NCBI GenBank assembly: GCA_965242495.1
Contig: OZ251446.1
Location: 2,852,001-2,916,000, forward strand
Direction: 5' to 3'
Length of the DNA: 64,000 bases
Source: CBDESN01 sp965242495
GTDB lineage: Bacteria > Pseudomonadota > Alphaproteobacteria > MPNO01
Of the stretch, positions 1 through 9,147 are shown one piece after another; the first letter of the stretch is position 1, and the number at the start of each line of letters is the position of its first letter. A model generated the notes under the pieces. The model did not search any database. It had not been told where the DNA came from and saw only the letters and a program-made list of their open reading frames with translations. The translations under genes and the position numbers were made by a program.

Positions 1-555
1 CCTCCCGCGCACCGCAACCTGTGGGAGGCGCACGGGCGTCATCTGGTGTGGTATTCGACCGAAACCGGCCGCAAGACCTGTATGCCCAAGGCGCTCGCGG
101 AGTCCATGGCGGAATGGGGCGAGAGAGTCATCGACGAGGCCCGGTCCGGTGAGTATGGCGGGGTGTTCATGCTGTTCCCGGGGACGATCGTGACCGCGGG
201 GCCGACCCAGCTCTCCGTTTCCCGCCTGGTCGGGATGGCGCCGGACATGAGCCGCCTCTCGGTGCGCATCTGGCGCCGCGGCGGCGGCTGGACGTGGCCG
301 CGCCGCGAGGAACCGGTCGAAGACCTGCCGGGCTACGACCCCGGCGACGGCCTTTTTCGCCTCGCCCGTCTCGAACGGCACCCGCTGGAAACGGGCGATT
401 TCCACTGGGAGGACGTGTGGGTGTGCGAGAAGCTGCAACGGTCGCTGCACTCGCCGGCGTACCGGTTCGGCCCGTTTGCGGCCGGAGCCGGAGCGGAATC
501 CCCCCTGGAATTCTTTCAGCGCAACGTGCTGGATTTCGTGACCGGGGGGCCGTGA
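1..555 (+). CDS. Aromatic-ring-hydroxylating oxygenase alpha subunit, C-terminal part (partial)
   Basis: The frame is open from the left edge to the stop at 555, so the start and any Rieske domain lie outside the window. The visible 184 residues resemble the end of the catalytic domain of Rieske non-haem iron oxygenases. They contain a stretch rich in W, F and P followed by a terminal helix of the form E-x-LQR-x-L-x-S-x-AY, which is common at this end of the family. An internal GTG at 46 is unlikely to be the real start because the upstream codons read naturally in frame. The substrate cannot be inferred. The next gene is an acyl-CoA ligase, so an aromatic or alicyclic acid pathway is possible. 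Confidence 0.72.
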   Translation, partial: PPAHRNLWEAHGRHLVWYSTETGRKTCMPKALAESMAEWGERVIDEARSGEYGGVFMLFPGTIVTAGPTQLSVSRLVGMAPDMSRLSVRIWRRGGGWTWPRREEPVEDLPGYDPGDGLFRLARLERHPLETGDFHWEDVWVCEKLQRSLHSPAYRFGPFAAGAGAESPLEFFQRNVLDFVTGGP

Positions 556-682
556 CGCGTTGCGCCCGCCCGCCGGCGACGCCCTTCAAACGCGCCCGTC
601 GCCGTTTCCGCTCCCGCCTTCTCCGCTGTCTTGGTCCAGACACATGTGAGATGCGGCCCATCGCGCCGGTCGATATCCGGCC

Positions 683-709
683 TTGTGTCTCATATGTATT
701 GAACCCGTC
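683..709 (+). repeat. Short dispersed motif around TCTCATATGTA-TGAACCC, copy 1
   Basis: The motif tctcatatgta followed by tgaaccc occurs here and again at 905-931. Diverged versions lie at about 6660-6680 and 6718-6744. It abuts the larger palindromic repeat and appears to be part of the same mosaic. Confidence 0.6.
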
Positions 710-795
710 CTTTCCTGCCCTGGATTCCCGCTTTCGCGGGAATGACGGAGGGGGCTGTGACGACGGTCCGAGGGAGGCCATCGGCTCGAGGCGGA
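704..795 (-). repeat. Dispersed repeat, copy 1 (about 92 bp, inverted relative to copy 2)
   Basis: The reverse complement of this stretch matches 6460-6551 almost base for base, with scattered substitutions. It contains a 20-bp hairpin core at 724-743 (ATTCCCGC, then GCGGGAAT after a 4-nt centre). The core resembles REP/dRS3-type intergenic palindromes that are widespread in proteobacteria. A partial third core (ctttcgcgggaatgac) lies at about 821-836. Confidence 0.8.
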
Positions 796-872
796 TACGC
801 CAAGGGTCTCTTCACACGCTCTTTCGCGGGAATGACGAGGGGAGGGGGACCGGATAGCGAAGGAGCCGCGAA

Positions 873-931
873 GCGGCTTGACGCGCCGATCCCGGAGGCC
901 CACCCGGTGTCTCATATGTAGTGAACCCGGA
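873..931 (+). repeat. Second dispersed repeat, copy 1
   Basis: It begins with the 16-mer gcggcttgacgcgccg (873-888), which is identical at 6684-6699. It ends with a gtctc-tatg-gtgaac-cgga segment matched at 6718-6744 with similar spacing. Both copies lie just upstream of a rightward reading frame (994 and 6781). Confidence 0.65.
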
Positions 932-938
932 CACGATC

Positions 939-967
939 TTGACCGGCCGGACCGCCCGTCCGATGAT
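939..967 (+). promoter_or_regulatory. Candidate sigma-70-type promoter of the acyl-CoA ligase
   Basis: TTGACC (939-944), a 17-nt spacer and GATGAT (962-967) give 5/6 and 4/6 matches to the consensus. The predicted transcript would start about 20 nt before the ATG at 994. This is inferred from sequence alone. Confidence 0.4.
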
Positions 968-993
968 CGGCGGATCGCAACCGGGAGTTCGCC

Positions 994-2574
994 ATGCCTC
1001 CGAAGGTCGGGGGGACCGCGTTGGGGGCGCGTCACGAGCCGGCGATCGAATTCGCCTCCGTGCGGTCGCTGCTCGACCGCTACGCCGCGCGGGACGCCGG
1101 CAAGACCGCCCTGTACGACCTCGACCGGGAAACCTCGATCGCCTTCGGCGCGCTGCGCGACGCCGTAGATCGCGTCGGCCGCTGGCTCGCCGGCCGGGGG
1201 ATCGGCAAGGGCGACCGGGTGGCGCTGCTGTCCGGGGAATGCCTGGAGAAGCTGATCCTGTGGCTCGGCGTCTGGCGCATCGGCGCGGTGGTCTGCCCGC
1301 TCAACGTCGAGATCAACGCCGCCTATCTCGCCGAGCTGCTTGGCAGCGTGAAGCCGAAGCTCACGCTGTGGCAGGACGAGCTGGCCGGCGGCGCGGCGGG
1401 CGAGGCCGTGCGGTTCGGGCGCTGGCGGCCGGACGCCGCGGGGAGCGCCGGGGCGTGGGACGTCTTCGACCGGCCCGGCGGTCCCGGGACCGGGCTCCCC
1501 ATCGAGGCCGAGAACGAAGCCGGCGACCTCGCCTGCATCTTCTGCACTTCGGGCACCACCGACAAACCGAAGCTCCTGTTCTGCGATCATATGGGCTACT
1601 GGCTGTTCGGCCTGTCGAGCATCGAGAACGTCGGCCATACCGAGCGCGACCGGACGCTCGAATACCGCTCCTTCGGGTGGAGTTCGGCCCAGGGCATGAG
1701 CCTGTTGCCGTGGCTCCAGACCGGCTGCACGCTGCACGTCGCCAGCCGTTTCTCGCGCGGCCGCTTCTTCGATTGGGTCAAGACCCACGGCATCACCTTC
1801 ACGCCCGGCATCCCGACCGTGATCAACATGCTGCTCAACCGGCCCGTGGGCGTCAGCGCCGACGACGTGCCGACGCTCCGGGCGATGAGCTGCTCCACCG
1901 CGCCCCTGTCGCCCGAACGCTGGCGACGATTCGAGGACATGTACGGCATCCCGCTGCTCCAGATGTACGGCTCGTCCGAGGCCGGCTGGGTCTGCGGCAA
2001 CCGGCGCGATTACAAGAAGAAGGGCACCGTCGGCCCGCCGGCGAAGCATCAGGAGTTCCAGATCGTCGACGCCGCCGGCGACCCGTGCCCGCCCGGCGTC
2101 GAGGGCGAGGTCACCGTCGGCGGCCCGCAATGCTGCATCGGCGCGATCTCGCCCGACGGCGTGTGGGAGGATTTCCGCGGCAAGCGCATCCATATGGGCG
2201 ATCTCGCGGTCATGGACGAGGACGGCTTCGTCACCGTCACCGGCCGGCTCAAGGAGCTCATCATCCGGGGCGGCGTCAACGTGGCCCCGCTGGAGATCGA
2301 CAACGTCCTGCTCGGCAACGCCAAGATCGCCGAGGCCGCGGCGGTGGGCGTGCCCGACGAGATCTACGGCGAGGAGATCGTCTGCTACGTCGTGCCCAAG
2401 CCCGGCGAGGTCCTGACCGAGGACGAGGTCCGCCGCCACTGCGCGGCGAAGCTCCCCGCCTACAAGACGCCCAGGGAGATCCATCTGGTGGACGACCTGC
2501 CCCGGAACGACCGCGGCAAGGTCCGGCGCGACGCCCTCAAGGCGCGCTGGCGGGCCGACTCGGCCGCCGGCTGA
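994..2574 (+). CDS. AMP-dependent acyl-CoA synthetase/ligase
   Basis: This 526-residue enzyme belongs to the ANL (adenylate-forming) superfamily. It would activate a carboxylic acid to the acyl-adenylate and then to the CoA thioester. The phosphate-binding loop TSGTTDKPK is at about residues 185-193. The aromatic motif MYGSSEAG lies near 325, GRLKELIIRGG sits at the hinge to the C-terminal domain, and the catalytic lysine is in DRGKVRRD near 513. The length is normal for the family. The ATG at 994 has only a weak purine-rich site (ccgggag) upstream. Its neighbour is an oxygenase fragment, which suggests a catabolic acid, but the substrate is unknown. It ends 7 nt before the convergent transporter gene. 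Confidence 0.9.
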   Translation: MPPKVGGTALGARHEPAIEFASVRSLLDRYAARDAGKTALYDLDRETSIAFGALRDAVDRVGRWLAGRGIGKGDRVALLSGECLEKLILWLGVWRIGAVVCPLNVEINAAYLAELLGSVKPKLTLWQDELAGGAAGEAVRFGRWRPDAAGSAGAWDVFDRPGGPGTGLPIEAENEAGDLACIFCTSGTTDKPKLLFCDHMGYWLFGLSSIENVGHTERDRTLEYRSFGWSSAQGMSLLPWLQTGCTLHVASRFSRGRFFDWVKTHGITFTPGIPTVINMLLNRPVGVSADDVPTLRAMSCSTAPLSPERWRRFEDMYGIPLLQMYGSSEAGWVCGNRRDYKKKGTVGPPAKHQEFQIVDAAGDPCPPGVEGEVTVGGPQCCIGAISPDGVWEDFRGKRIHMGDLAVMDEDGFVTVTGRLKELIIRGGVNVAPLEIDNVLLGNAKIAEAAAVGVPDEIYGEEIVCYVVPKPGEVLTEDEVRRHCAAKLPAYKTPREIHLVDDLPRNDRGKVRRDALKARWRADSAAG

Positions 2575-2581
2575 ACGGCGC

Positions 2582-3451
2582 CTAGCGCCGGGGCGCCCGG
2601 CGCTCCTTCGCGGTCATGTAATAGATGCCGCCGAAGATGATGGCGGCGCCCAGCAGGGTCCAGGACTCCGGCGTCTCGGCGAAGAAGACGAAGCCCGCCG
2701 CGGCCATCAGCGGCAGGCGGACGAACTCCATCGGGATCACCACCGACGCGTCGGCGGCGGCGAAGGCGCGGGCGAGGAAGAGATGGGCGCAGAGCCCGGT
2801 CACGGTCATGACCAGCAGCCCCGGCGCATCCGCCCAGCCCGGCGTCGTCCAGTAGAACAGCGACGGGACCAGCGACATCGGGATCAGCAGCAGGTTGAGC
2901 ATGAACACCGTGAAGGCCGGGGATTCGGTCCGCGCCAGAGCCTTGAGCGCGATGTCGCCGCCGGCGTAGGACGCGGCCGAGAACAGCACCACGAAGGCGA
3001 GCAGGTCGATCTCGACCACCCCGGGACGCAGGATCACCAACACGCCGACGAACCCCGCTCCGGTCGCAACCAGCCGCGGCGGCGTCAGCCGTTCGCGCAG
3101 GACGACCGCCGCCATCGCCACCCCGAACAGCGGCAAGGTGAAGTGGAGCGCCACCGCCCCCGCGAGCGTCATATGGGTGAGGGCGTAGAACCAGGACGCG
3201 ACGCCCAGATAGGTGAGCAGCGCCCGCGCCGCATGGAGCCCCGGCCGGGCGGTCCCCAGATTCCGCATCCCGCCTCGCCGATACAGGATCGGTAGCATGA
3301 TGACGAAGCCGGCGACGCTCCGCAGGAACACCTGCTCGATGGGCGAGATCGACTCCGCCAGGAAGCGGACCGTCACGTTCATGGCCGAGAAGCAGGCCAT
3401 GCTGGCCATCATCCAGAGCGCGCCCCGGACGACGGGAGGCAGGCGTTCCAT
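2582..3451 (-). CDS. DMT-superfamily (EamA) transporter
   Basis: This is a 289-residue inner-membrane protein with about ten hydrophobic segments arranged as two EamA repeats (roughly 10-140 and 150-280). That is the standard size and layout of drug/metabolite exporters. Family signatures include the SPIEQVFLRS-like loop after the first helix, the ALxxTHMTLAGAVALHF helix and a conserved glutamate in the last repeat. The start is placed at 3451 because the first transmembrane helix follows directly; longer frames upstream overlap rlmN antisense and have no membrane character. The substrate is unknown. It is transcribed away from rlmN with an 81-nt gap. Confidence 0.88.
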   Translation of the reverse strand: MERLPPVVRGALWMMASMACFSAMNVTVRFLAESISPIEQVFLRSVAGFVIMLPILYRRGGMRNLGTARPGLHAARALLTYLGVASWFYALTHMTLAGAVALHFTLPLFGVAMAAVVLRERLTPPRLVATGAGFVGVLVILRPGVVEIDLLAFVVLFSAASYAGGDIALKALARTESPAFTVFMLNLLLIPMSLVPSLFYWTTPGWADAPGLLVMTVTGLCAHLFLARAFAAADASVVIPMEFVRLPLMAAAGFVFFAETPESWTLLGAAIIFGGIYYMTAKERRAPRR

Positions 3452-3532
3452 ACGCGCGGGAGCTCCCGGCCGGGACCACGGTGCGCCGCGGCGCGGTTTG
3501 CCGCGCCCGGCGCGCGGCCTATATTGTGGGCC

Positions 3533-4686
3533 ATGGCAGGCGCGCTTCAAACCGTTTCGTCGCCGCCGTCCGCGCCCGACGGCGCGCGGGTGGATCTCGT
3601 CGGTCTGACGCGACCGGAACTGGCGGCGGCCCTCGCCGCCATCGGGCTGCCGGCGTTCCGCGCCGCGCAGCTGTGGCGCTGGATCTACCGCCGGGGCGCT
3701 ACGTCGTTCGACCGGATGACGACCCTCGCCAAGCCGTTGCGCCGCGAGCTGGCCCGGCGTTTCGCCATCGCCCGGCCCGCGGTCGAGCGCGACCTCGCCT
3801 CCGCCGACGGCGCGCGCAAATGGTTGCTCCGCTTCGCCGACGGCCGGCTCGCCGAGACCGTCCACATCCCCGAGGCCGACCGCGGGGCGCTCTGCCTGTC
3901 GTCGCAGGTCGGCTGCGCGCTGACCTGCCGGTTCTGCCATACCGGCACCCAACCCCTGGTGCGGAACCTGACCGCGGGCGAGATACTGGGCCAGGTCATG
4001 GTGGCCCGCGACCGCTACGGCGAATGGCCGGCCGCGCGCGAGCCGCGCCGCCTCTCCCATCTGGTGATGATGGGGATGGGCGAGCCGCTCTACAACTACG
4101 ACAACGTGCGCGCCGCCCTCGAGATCGCGATGGATGCCGGCGGCATCGGCATCGGCCGGCGCCGGGTGACCCTCTCCACCGCCGGCGTGGCGCCGCGCAT
4201 CCGCGACGTGGGCCGCGATCTCGGCGTCCGTCTCGCCGTCTCGCTGCACGCGGTGACGGACGAGCTGCGCGACCGGCTGGTTCCGCTCAACCGCAGATAC
4301 GGCATCGAGGCCCTGCTCGCCGCGTGCCGCGACTACCCCGGGGCGCGCAACGCGCGGCGCATCACGTTCGAATACGCCATGCTCAAGGACGTGAACGATT
4401 CCCCCGCCGACGCCCGCGCGCTCGCGCGTCTGATCCGAGGCATCCCGGCCAAGGTCAACCTGATCCCGTTCAATCCCTGGCCCGGCGCGCCCTATGAATG
4501 CTCCACCGACCGGGCGATCGCCGCCTTCGCCGGCGTCCTCAACCGCGCCGGCTATACCGCGCCGGTGCGCACGCCGCGCGGCCGCGACATCATGGCCGCC
4601 TGCGGCCAGCTGCGGAGCGCCAGCGAGCGGGCCCGGCGCGGCGCCGGGACGGGGGCCGGGACGGACGCCGGCGCGGATCGGCCGTC

Positions 4687-4690
<4 letters not shown>
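3533..4690 (+). CDS. rlmN: 23S rRNA (adenine(2503)-C(2))-methyltransferase RlmN
   Basis: This radical-SAM enzyme methylates A2503 of 23S rRNA and A37 of some tRNAs. The iron-sulfur motif C-x3-C-x2-C is at residues 128, 132 and 135. Other family landmarks are QVGCALTC, the MMGMGEPL stretch, STAGVAP and the late AACGQL segment that carries the second catalytic cysteine. The length of 385 residues is typical. The ATG at 3533 is preferred over an in-frame TTG at 3524. Its stop overlaps the argG start (GTGA at 4687-4690), which implies translational coupling. Confidence 0.95.
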
Positions 4691-5892
<1,202 letters not shown>

Positions 5893-5923
5893 TCCCCGCG
5901 GCTCCGGAGACGGAATTTTTCGC

Positions 5924-5952
5924 TTGACATGGGCGCGCCGTTGTGTTATGAT
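5924..5952 (+). promoter_or_regulatory. Near-consensus sigma-70 promoter with no obvious protein gene behind it
   Basis: TTGACA (5924-5929) is a perfect -35 box. After a 17-nt spacer comes TATGAT (5947-5952), one base off the -10 consensus. It is the best vegetative promoter found in the window. It points into a gene-free stretch with strong secondary-structure potential, so the product may be a small RNA starting near 5959. Confidence 0.65.
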
Positions 5953-5958
5953 CACCAC

Positions 5959-6120
5959 AATCGGCAGATGAGATTGAGATTTCGGGCCCCCGCGACGAGC
6001 CGTCGGCGGGGTTTTCCGTCGCCCGACCTGGAGATTCCTATGTCCTGATACGATGCAATCGAAGATTGCGTAGACGATAACGAATCCGGTCCCGACGCCG
6101 CCTGCATGACGCCGGACCGA
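5959..6120 (+). ncRNA. Candidate structured small RNA downstream of the strong promoter
   Basis: An outer helix, TCGGGC (5982-5987) with GCCCGA (6021-6026), encloses an inner stem. In the inner stem CCCCGC-GAC (5988-5996) pairs with GTC-G-GCGGGG (6002-6011), and TTTT follows at 6012-6015. Further hairpins are GCAATC-GAA-GATTGC (6055-6069) and CGGTCC (6087-6092) with GGACCG (6114-6119). The inner stem plus T-run could terminate a transcript of about 57 nt. Alternatively the whole region could be one longer RNA. It does not match any RNA family I recognise, and the 3' end is uncertain. Confidence 0.4.
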
Positions 6121-6190
6121 ACCGGGGCGGAAAGGCGAGGAATGGACGCCGCCGCCGCGCCGCCAGGCGAAATTCGACGGTGAATCACCC

Positions 6191-6254
6191 CTGCTTTTCG
6201 CCTGCTTTCGCCCTGCTTTTGACCGGTTTCTGCCTTGTTTTTTTCCTGGTTTTT
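6191..6254 (+). repeat. Degenerate 10-11 bp tandem repeat with helically phased T-tracts
   Basis: Six imperfect units of the type cctgcttttcg follow one another. Runs of three to seven T are centred near 6196, 6207, 6218, 6228, 6241 and 6252, close to one helical turn apart. Such spacing is expected to bend DNA. The stretch sits in the most A+T-rich part of this intergenic region. Confidence 0.55.
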
Positions 6255-6384
6255 CGTCATAACCTGTTGAAATACAACGAAATTGCAAAATTTTCCGCCG
6301 GCGGGACGCCCCGCGCCCCGTCCCCACCGCCGCCCGCCCCCCGGGCGAAGCGCCGGTTCGGAGCGGATTCCGCAGTCGGATCCG

Positions 6385-6412
6385 TCGCAATCGAAGGTTG
6401 TTTTTCTTCGCT
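6385..6412 (+). terminator. Weak rho-independent terminator candidate
   Basis: A short stem, CAATC-GAA-GGTTG, is followed directly by a run of five T. The stem is only 5-6 bp and includes a G-T pair, so the call is weak. The related hairpin sequence at 6055-6069 lacks the T-run. Confidence 0.3.
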
Positions 6413-6459
6413 GCGTTACGACGTCGAATGACGGGGCTTGTATCGGCGGCCGCGCCAAG

Positions 6460-6551
6460 GATCCGCCTCGAGCCGATGACCTTCCTGGGGCCATCGTCAC
6501 AACCCCTCCGTCATTCCCGCGAAAGCGGGAATCCAGGGCGGAAAGGACGGG
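6460..6551 (+). repeat. Dispersed repeat, copy 2
   Basis: This is the direct-strand counterpart of 704-795, starting atccgcctcgagccgatg. It includes the 20-bp hairpin core at 6513-6532. A piece of its flank (ccttggcgt-ccgcctcgag) is repeated immediately downstream at about 6552-6572, which points to a mosaic made of several small units. Confidence 0.8.
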
Positions 6552-6683
6552 TCCTTGGCGTCCGCCTCGAGGCGACGGAGGCGCCCCGGCGGTTCGCCGG
6601 TTTCGTTTGCCGCCGCCGCGTCGGTTCTCGGCCCGGGCTCGGCGGCGGCCCTTCCGGCGTTTCGTATGTCTCGAACCGGAACG

Positions 6684-6744
6684 GCGGCTTGACGCGCCGC
6701 CCCCGGATCCCCGTTTGGCGTCTCGTATGCGGTGAACTCGGACA
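6684..6744 (+). repeat. Second dispersed repeat, copy 2
   Basis: It starts with the same 16-mer as 873-888 and ends with gtctcgtatg-ggtgaactcgga, the diverged partner of 905-931. Together with the copy at 6460 it makes this block a rearranged version of the 640-935 block. Confidence 0.65.
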
Positions 6745-6780
6745 GTCGATCGGGTCCGAAAAAACGAGTGGAGGAGAGGA

Positions 6781-6987
6781 ATGTCGGGAAGGAAGCGAAA
6801 CGGATCGCCTTCGACCGCCGCCCGGAGCCCGGGCGAGGCCCTGGCGCGGATACAGCTGGCGAACGCGGAGAAGGAGAAGGACCCGGAGATGGCCGCCCTG
6901 CAACGCGAGGTGGGCCGGAAAAGCCTGCTGGCCGCGCAGCGGGAGGACAGCCCCGGGCGGACGCCGAAAGACAAGAGGCGGATGTAG
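6781..6987 (+). CDS. Small hypothetical protein
   Basis: This 68-residue, highly charged reading frame begins with MSGRKRNGSPS and is predicted helical in the middle (EALARIQLANAEKEKD). A strong purine-rich ribosome site (aggagagga, 6772-6780) sits directly in front of the ATG. No domain is recognised. The composition is lysine/arginine-rich without membrane segments. It lies just behind a dispersed repeat. Support comes from the ribosome site and the acidic/basic helix only, so it may not be a real gene. Confidence 0.45.
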   Translation: MSGRKRNGSPSTAARSPGEALARIQLANAEKEKDPEMAALQREVGRKSLLAAQREDSPGRTPKDKRRM

Positions 6988-7219
6988 AGGCCATTCCTGC
7001 AACGCCGTATCGGAGCGAAGGCGCGCGCGACGCCCAGGGCTATCCGAGAGGAGACGTTCCGATCGGCGGCGCGTGAGGAGCGAAGGTGATGGCGAGCGAC
7101 CCGTCGCCCGAGCCCGCGGCCGCTGCCGCATTCCGGAAGCGTTGATGGACCGCGGATTGATGCGGGCTGGACGGACCGGCGCGCCGATGGGTTCGTTCGA
7201 CTGAACGAGGAGGAGCGAA

Positions 7220-7468
7220 ATGAACTTCAGGAGCGCCGTGAAGAGTTTGCGCCGAGGGCGGAAGTCGAGATCCTCCCGCCTCTTGGATCCGAACCTCGGC
7301 CCGCAGATGGTTCCGGGACTCGGGCCGCAGATCGGGACGGTGGGCTTCTACGACCCGCCGCCGCCATTTCGACACGACGCCGACGTCTTGCCGTCCGACT
7401 TTCCCCGCGCGCGACCGGGGTGGGCCGGACGGATTTGGTCGCGGTTGAGGATGCGGTCGTCAGCCTGA
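7220..7468 (+). CDS. Small hypothetical protein (doubtful)
   Basis: This 82-residue frame is preceded by a good ribosome site (gaggaggag, 7207-7215). The N-terminus MNFRSAVKSLRRGRKSR is basic. The rest is rich in G, P and R and has no recognisable fold, so the frame may be fortuitous in this G+C-rich DNA. Very short frames with similar GAGGAGCGAA leaders precede it, at 7089-7145 and 7145-7204. The remainder of the gene-free stretch up to 7791 shows nothing else convincing apart from the palindrome at 7688. Confidence 0.3.
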   Translation: MNFRSAVKSLRRGRKSRSSRLLDPNLGPQMVPGLGPQIGTVGFYDPPPPFRHDADVLPSDFPRARPGWAGRIWSRLRMRSSA

Positions 7469-7687
7469 CCCGGATCTCCAAGACCGATCGATATGCCGCC
7501 CGGGCCGCCGCCGCGGCCCACGTCTTCGCGCCGTTCCGCAAGGAGCACGATCGCGGTTGCGGATTCGACGGCGGGTTGTCGACGGCGCGCCTGTTTGCCG
7601 TTCTGGGCGGCCGAGCGGACGGCCGAGACCGGAACGGTTGTTTGACGGCAAACCGCTCCCGGGCGGGCGCGCCGCCCCACGGAAACC

Positions 7688-7701
7688 ATCAACCGGTTGA
7701 T
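7688..7701. promoter_or_regulatory. Perfect 14-bp palindrome, possible operator
   Basis: ATCAACCGGTTGAT is a perfect inverted repeat in a 324-bp gene-free stretch downstream of the leftward folD gene. Its size suits a dimeric regulator, but no regulated gene is evident beside it and its role is unknown. Confidence 0.3.
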
Positions 7702-7791
7702 ATGCCGAATAAATTTCCCTATCGTGTTTGTTCGACGGTCGTTTGGCGCACGCCGGATCGCAGCTGGCGGGCGTGTACGCCCCGGCGCCGC

Positions 7792-8691
7792 TCAGCCGTC
7801 GGCGGCGGGCGGCGGGTCGATGCCGTGCTGGCGGCAGGCGGCGATCAGGGTGTTGCGCAGCAGGCAGGCCACGGTCATCGGGCCGACGCCGCCCGGAACC
7901 GGCGTCACCGCGCCGGCGACGGCCGCGGCTTCGTCGAAGGCCACGTCGCCCACCAGCCGGGTCCCGCCGTCCCCGACGTCGCGGCGGTTGATGCCCACGT
8001 CGATCACCGTGGCGCCGGGCTTGATCCAGTCGCCCCGGATCATCTCCGCCCGCCCCGTCGCGGCGACCAGGATCTCGGCGCCGCGGCACAGCCCGGCCAG
8101 GTCGCGGGTCCGCGAATGGGCCACCGTCACCGTGCAATGCGCGCGCAACAGCATCAGCGCCAGCGGTCGGCCGACGATGTTGGATCGGCCCACCACCACC
8201 GCGTTCTTGCCGCCGATCTCGCCCAGCGCGCGCTCGATCAGCATCATGCAGCCCGACGGCGTGCAAGGCGCGAGCCCGTCGCGCCCGGTCGCGAGCCGCC
8301 CGGCGTTGACCGGGTGGAAGCCGTCCACGTCCTTGGCCGGATCGACCGCCTCGATCACGGCCGCGGCGTCGATATGGTCGGGGAGCGGCAGCTGGACCAG
8401 GATTCCGTTGACCGCCGGGTCGTCGTTGAGGCGCGCCACCAGCTCCAGCAGCTCCGACTGCCGCGTCCCCGCGGGCAGGTCGCGCCGATGCGAGTTCATG
8501 CCGGCGCGTTCGGCCTGCCGTCCCTTGTTGCGGACGTAGATTTGGCTCGCCGGGTCTTCGCCGACCAGCACCGCCGCGAGCCCGGGAACGATGCCGTGGT
8601 CGCGTCGCAGCGCCTCCGCCTGGCGTCCGATGCGCGCGCAAAGCTCGGCCGCGACCGCCTTGCCGTCGATCCGCCGCGCCTGCGCCGCCAC
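7792..8691 (-). CDS. folD: Bifunctional methylenetetrahydrofolate dehydrogenase/cyclohydrolase
   Basis: FolD interconverts 5,10-methylene-, methenyl- and 10-formyl-tetrahydrofolate using NADP in the cytoplasm. The catalytic lysine is in YVRNK (K56) of the first signature, which follows GEDPASQ. The second signature PGGVGPMT lies near residue 258, and the nucleotide site is marked by VVGRSNIVGRP. The length of 299 residues is normal. It works in the same one-carbon pathway as fhs at 25528. The yggT-like gene lies 30 nt upstream on the same strand. Confidence 0.96.
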   Translation of the reverse strand: MAAQARRIDGKAVAAELCARIGRQAEALRRDHGIVPGLAAVLVGEDPASQIYVRNKGRQAERAGMNSHRRDLPAGTRQSELLELVARLNDDPAVNGILVQLPLPDHIDAAAVIEAVDPAKDVDGFHPVNAGRLATGRDGLAPCTPSGCMMLIERALGEIGGKNAVVVGRSNIVGRPLALMLLRAHCTVTVAHSRTRDLAGLCRGAEILVAATGRAEMIRGDWIKPGATVIDVGINRRDVGDGGTRLVGDVAFDEAAAVAGAVTPVPGGVGPMTVACLLRNTLIAACRQHGIDPPPAADG

Positions 8692-8721
8692 CCGCCTCGC
8701 CCGCCCTGGCCCGCAGCGGCG

Positions 8722-9033
8722 TCAGTAGGACGGATAGACGCCCATCGCCACCGCGACCGCGAGCGCCAGCCGGCGCAGGAAGTAGACCAGGATCACCAGG
8801 ACGATGGGCGAGAAGTCGACGCCGCCGAAGCGCGGCAGAATGCGCCGGATCGGCGCCGCCGCCGGCTCGACCAGCCGGTACAGCGAATCGCTGATCAGAA
8901 AGACCACCCGGTTGTTGACGTTGACCACCTCGAACGCCAACAGCCAACCCAGGACCACCCACAGGATCACCGCCCAGATATAGAGGGCGAGCAGGGCGTC
9001 GATCAGCCAGAAGAACGGTTCGAGCAGCTGCAT
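8722..9033 (-). CDS. YggT family membrane protein
   Basis: This 103-residue protein has hydrophobic helices at about 4-35 and 75-98. Between them is the family's conserved connecting region, containing NRVVFLISDSLYRLVEPAAAPIRRILP and FGGVDFSPI in two blocks. YggT proteins are small integral membrane proteins linked to osmotic tolerance and, in other bacteria, to cell-division clusters. The exact role is unsettled. It probably forms a transcription unit with folD, which starts 30 nt downstream. Confidence 0.85.
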   Translation of the reverse strand: MQLLEPFFWLIDALLALYIWAVILWVVLGWLLAFEVVNVNNRVVFLISDSLYRLVEPAAAPIRRILPRFGGVDFSPIVLVILVYFLRRLALAVAVAMGVYPSY

Positions 9034-9147
9034 GATCCCGGACGGTACAGCATTTCCCGCCGCCGCGGAACCGCGTCGAAGGCGCGTTCCCGACGTCGCG
9101 TCCGCGCGCGGAACGAATCGACGAGCAGGGCCGCCGACGAGCGTCGG

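Noticed and set aside
6180..6431. Small frame with a hydrophobic stretch
   Set aside because: The hydrophobic run comes from the T-tract repeat itself and the rest is proline/arginine-rich; no ribosome site.
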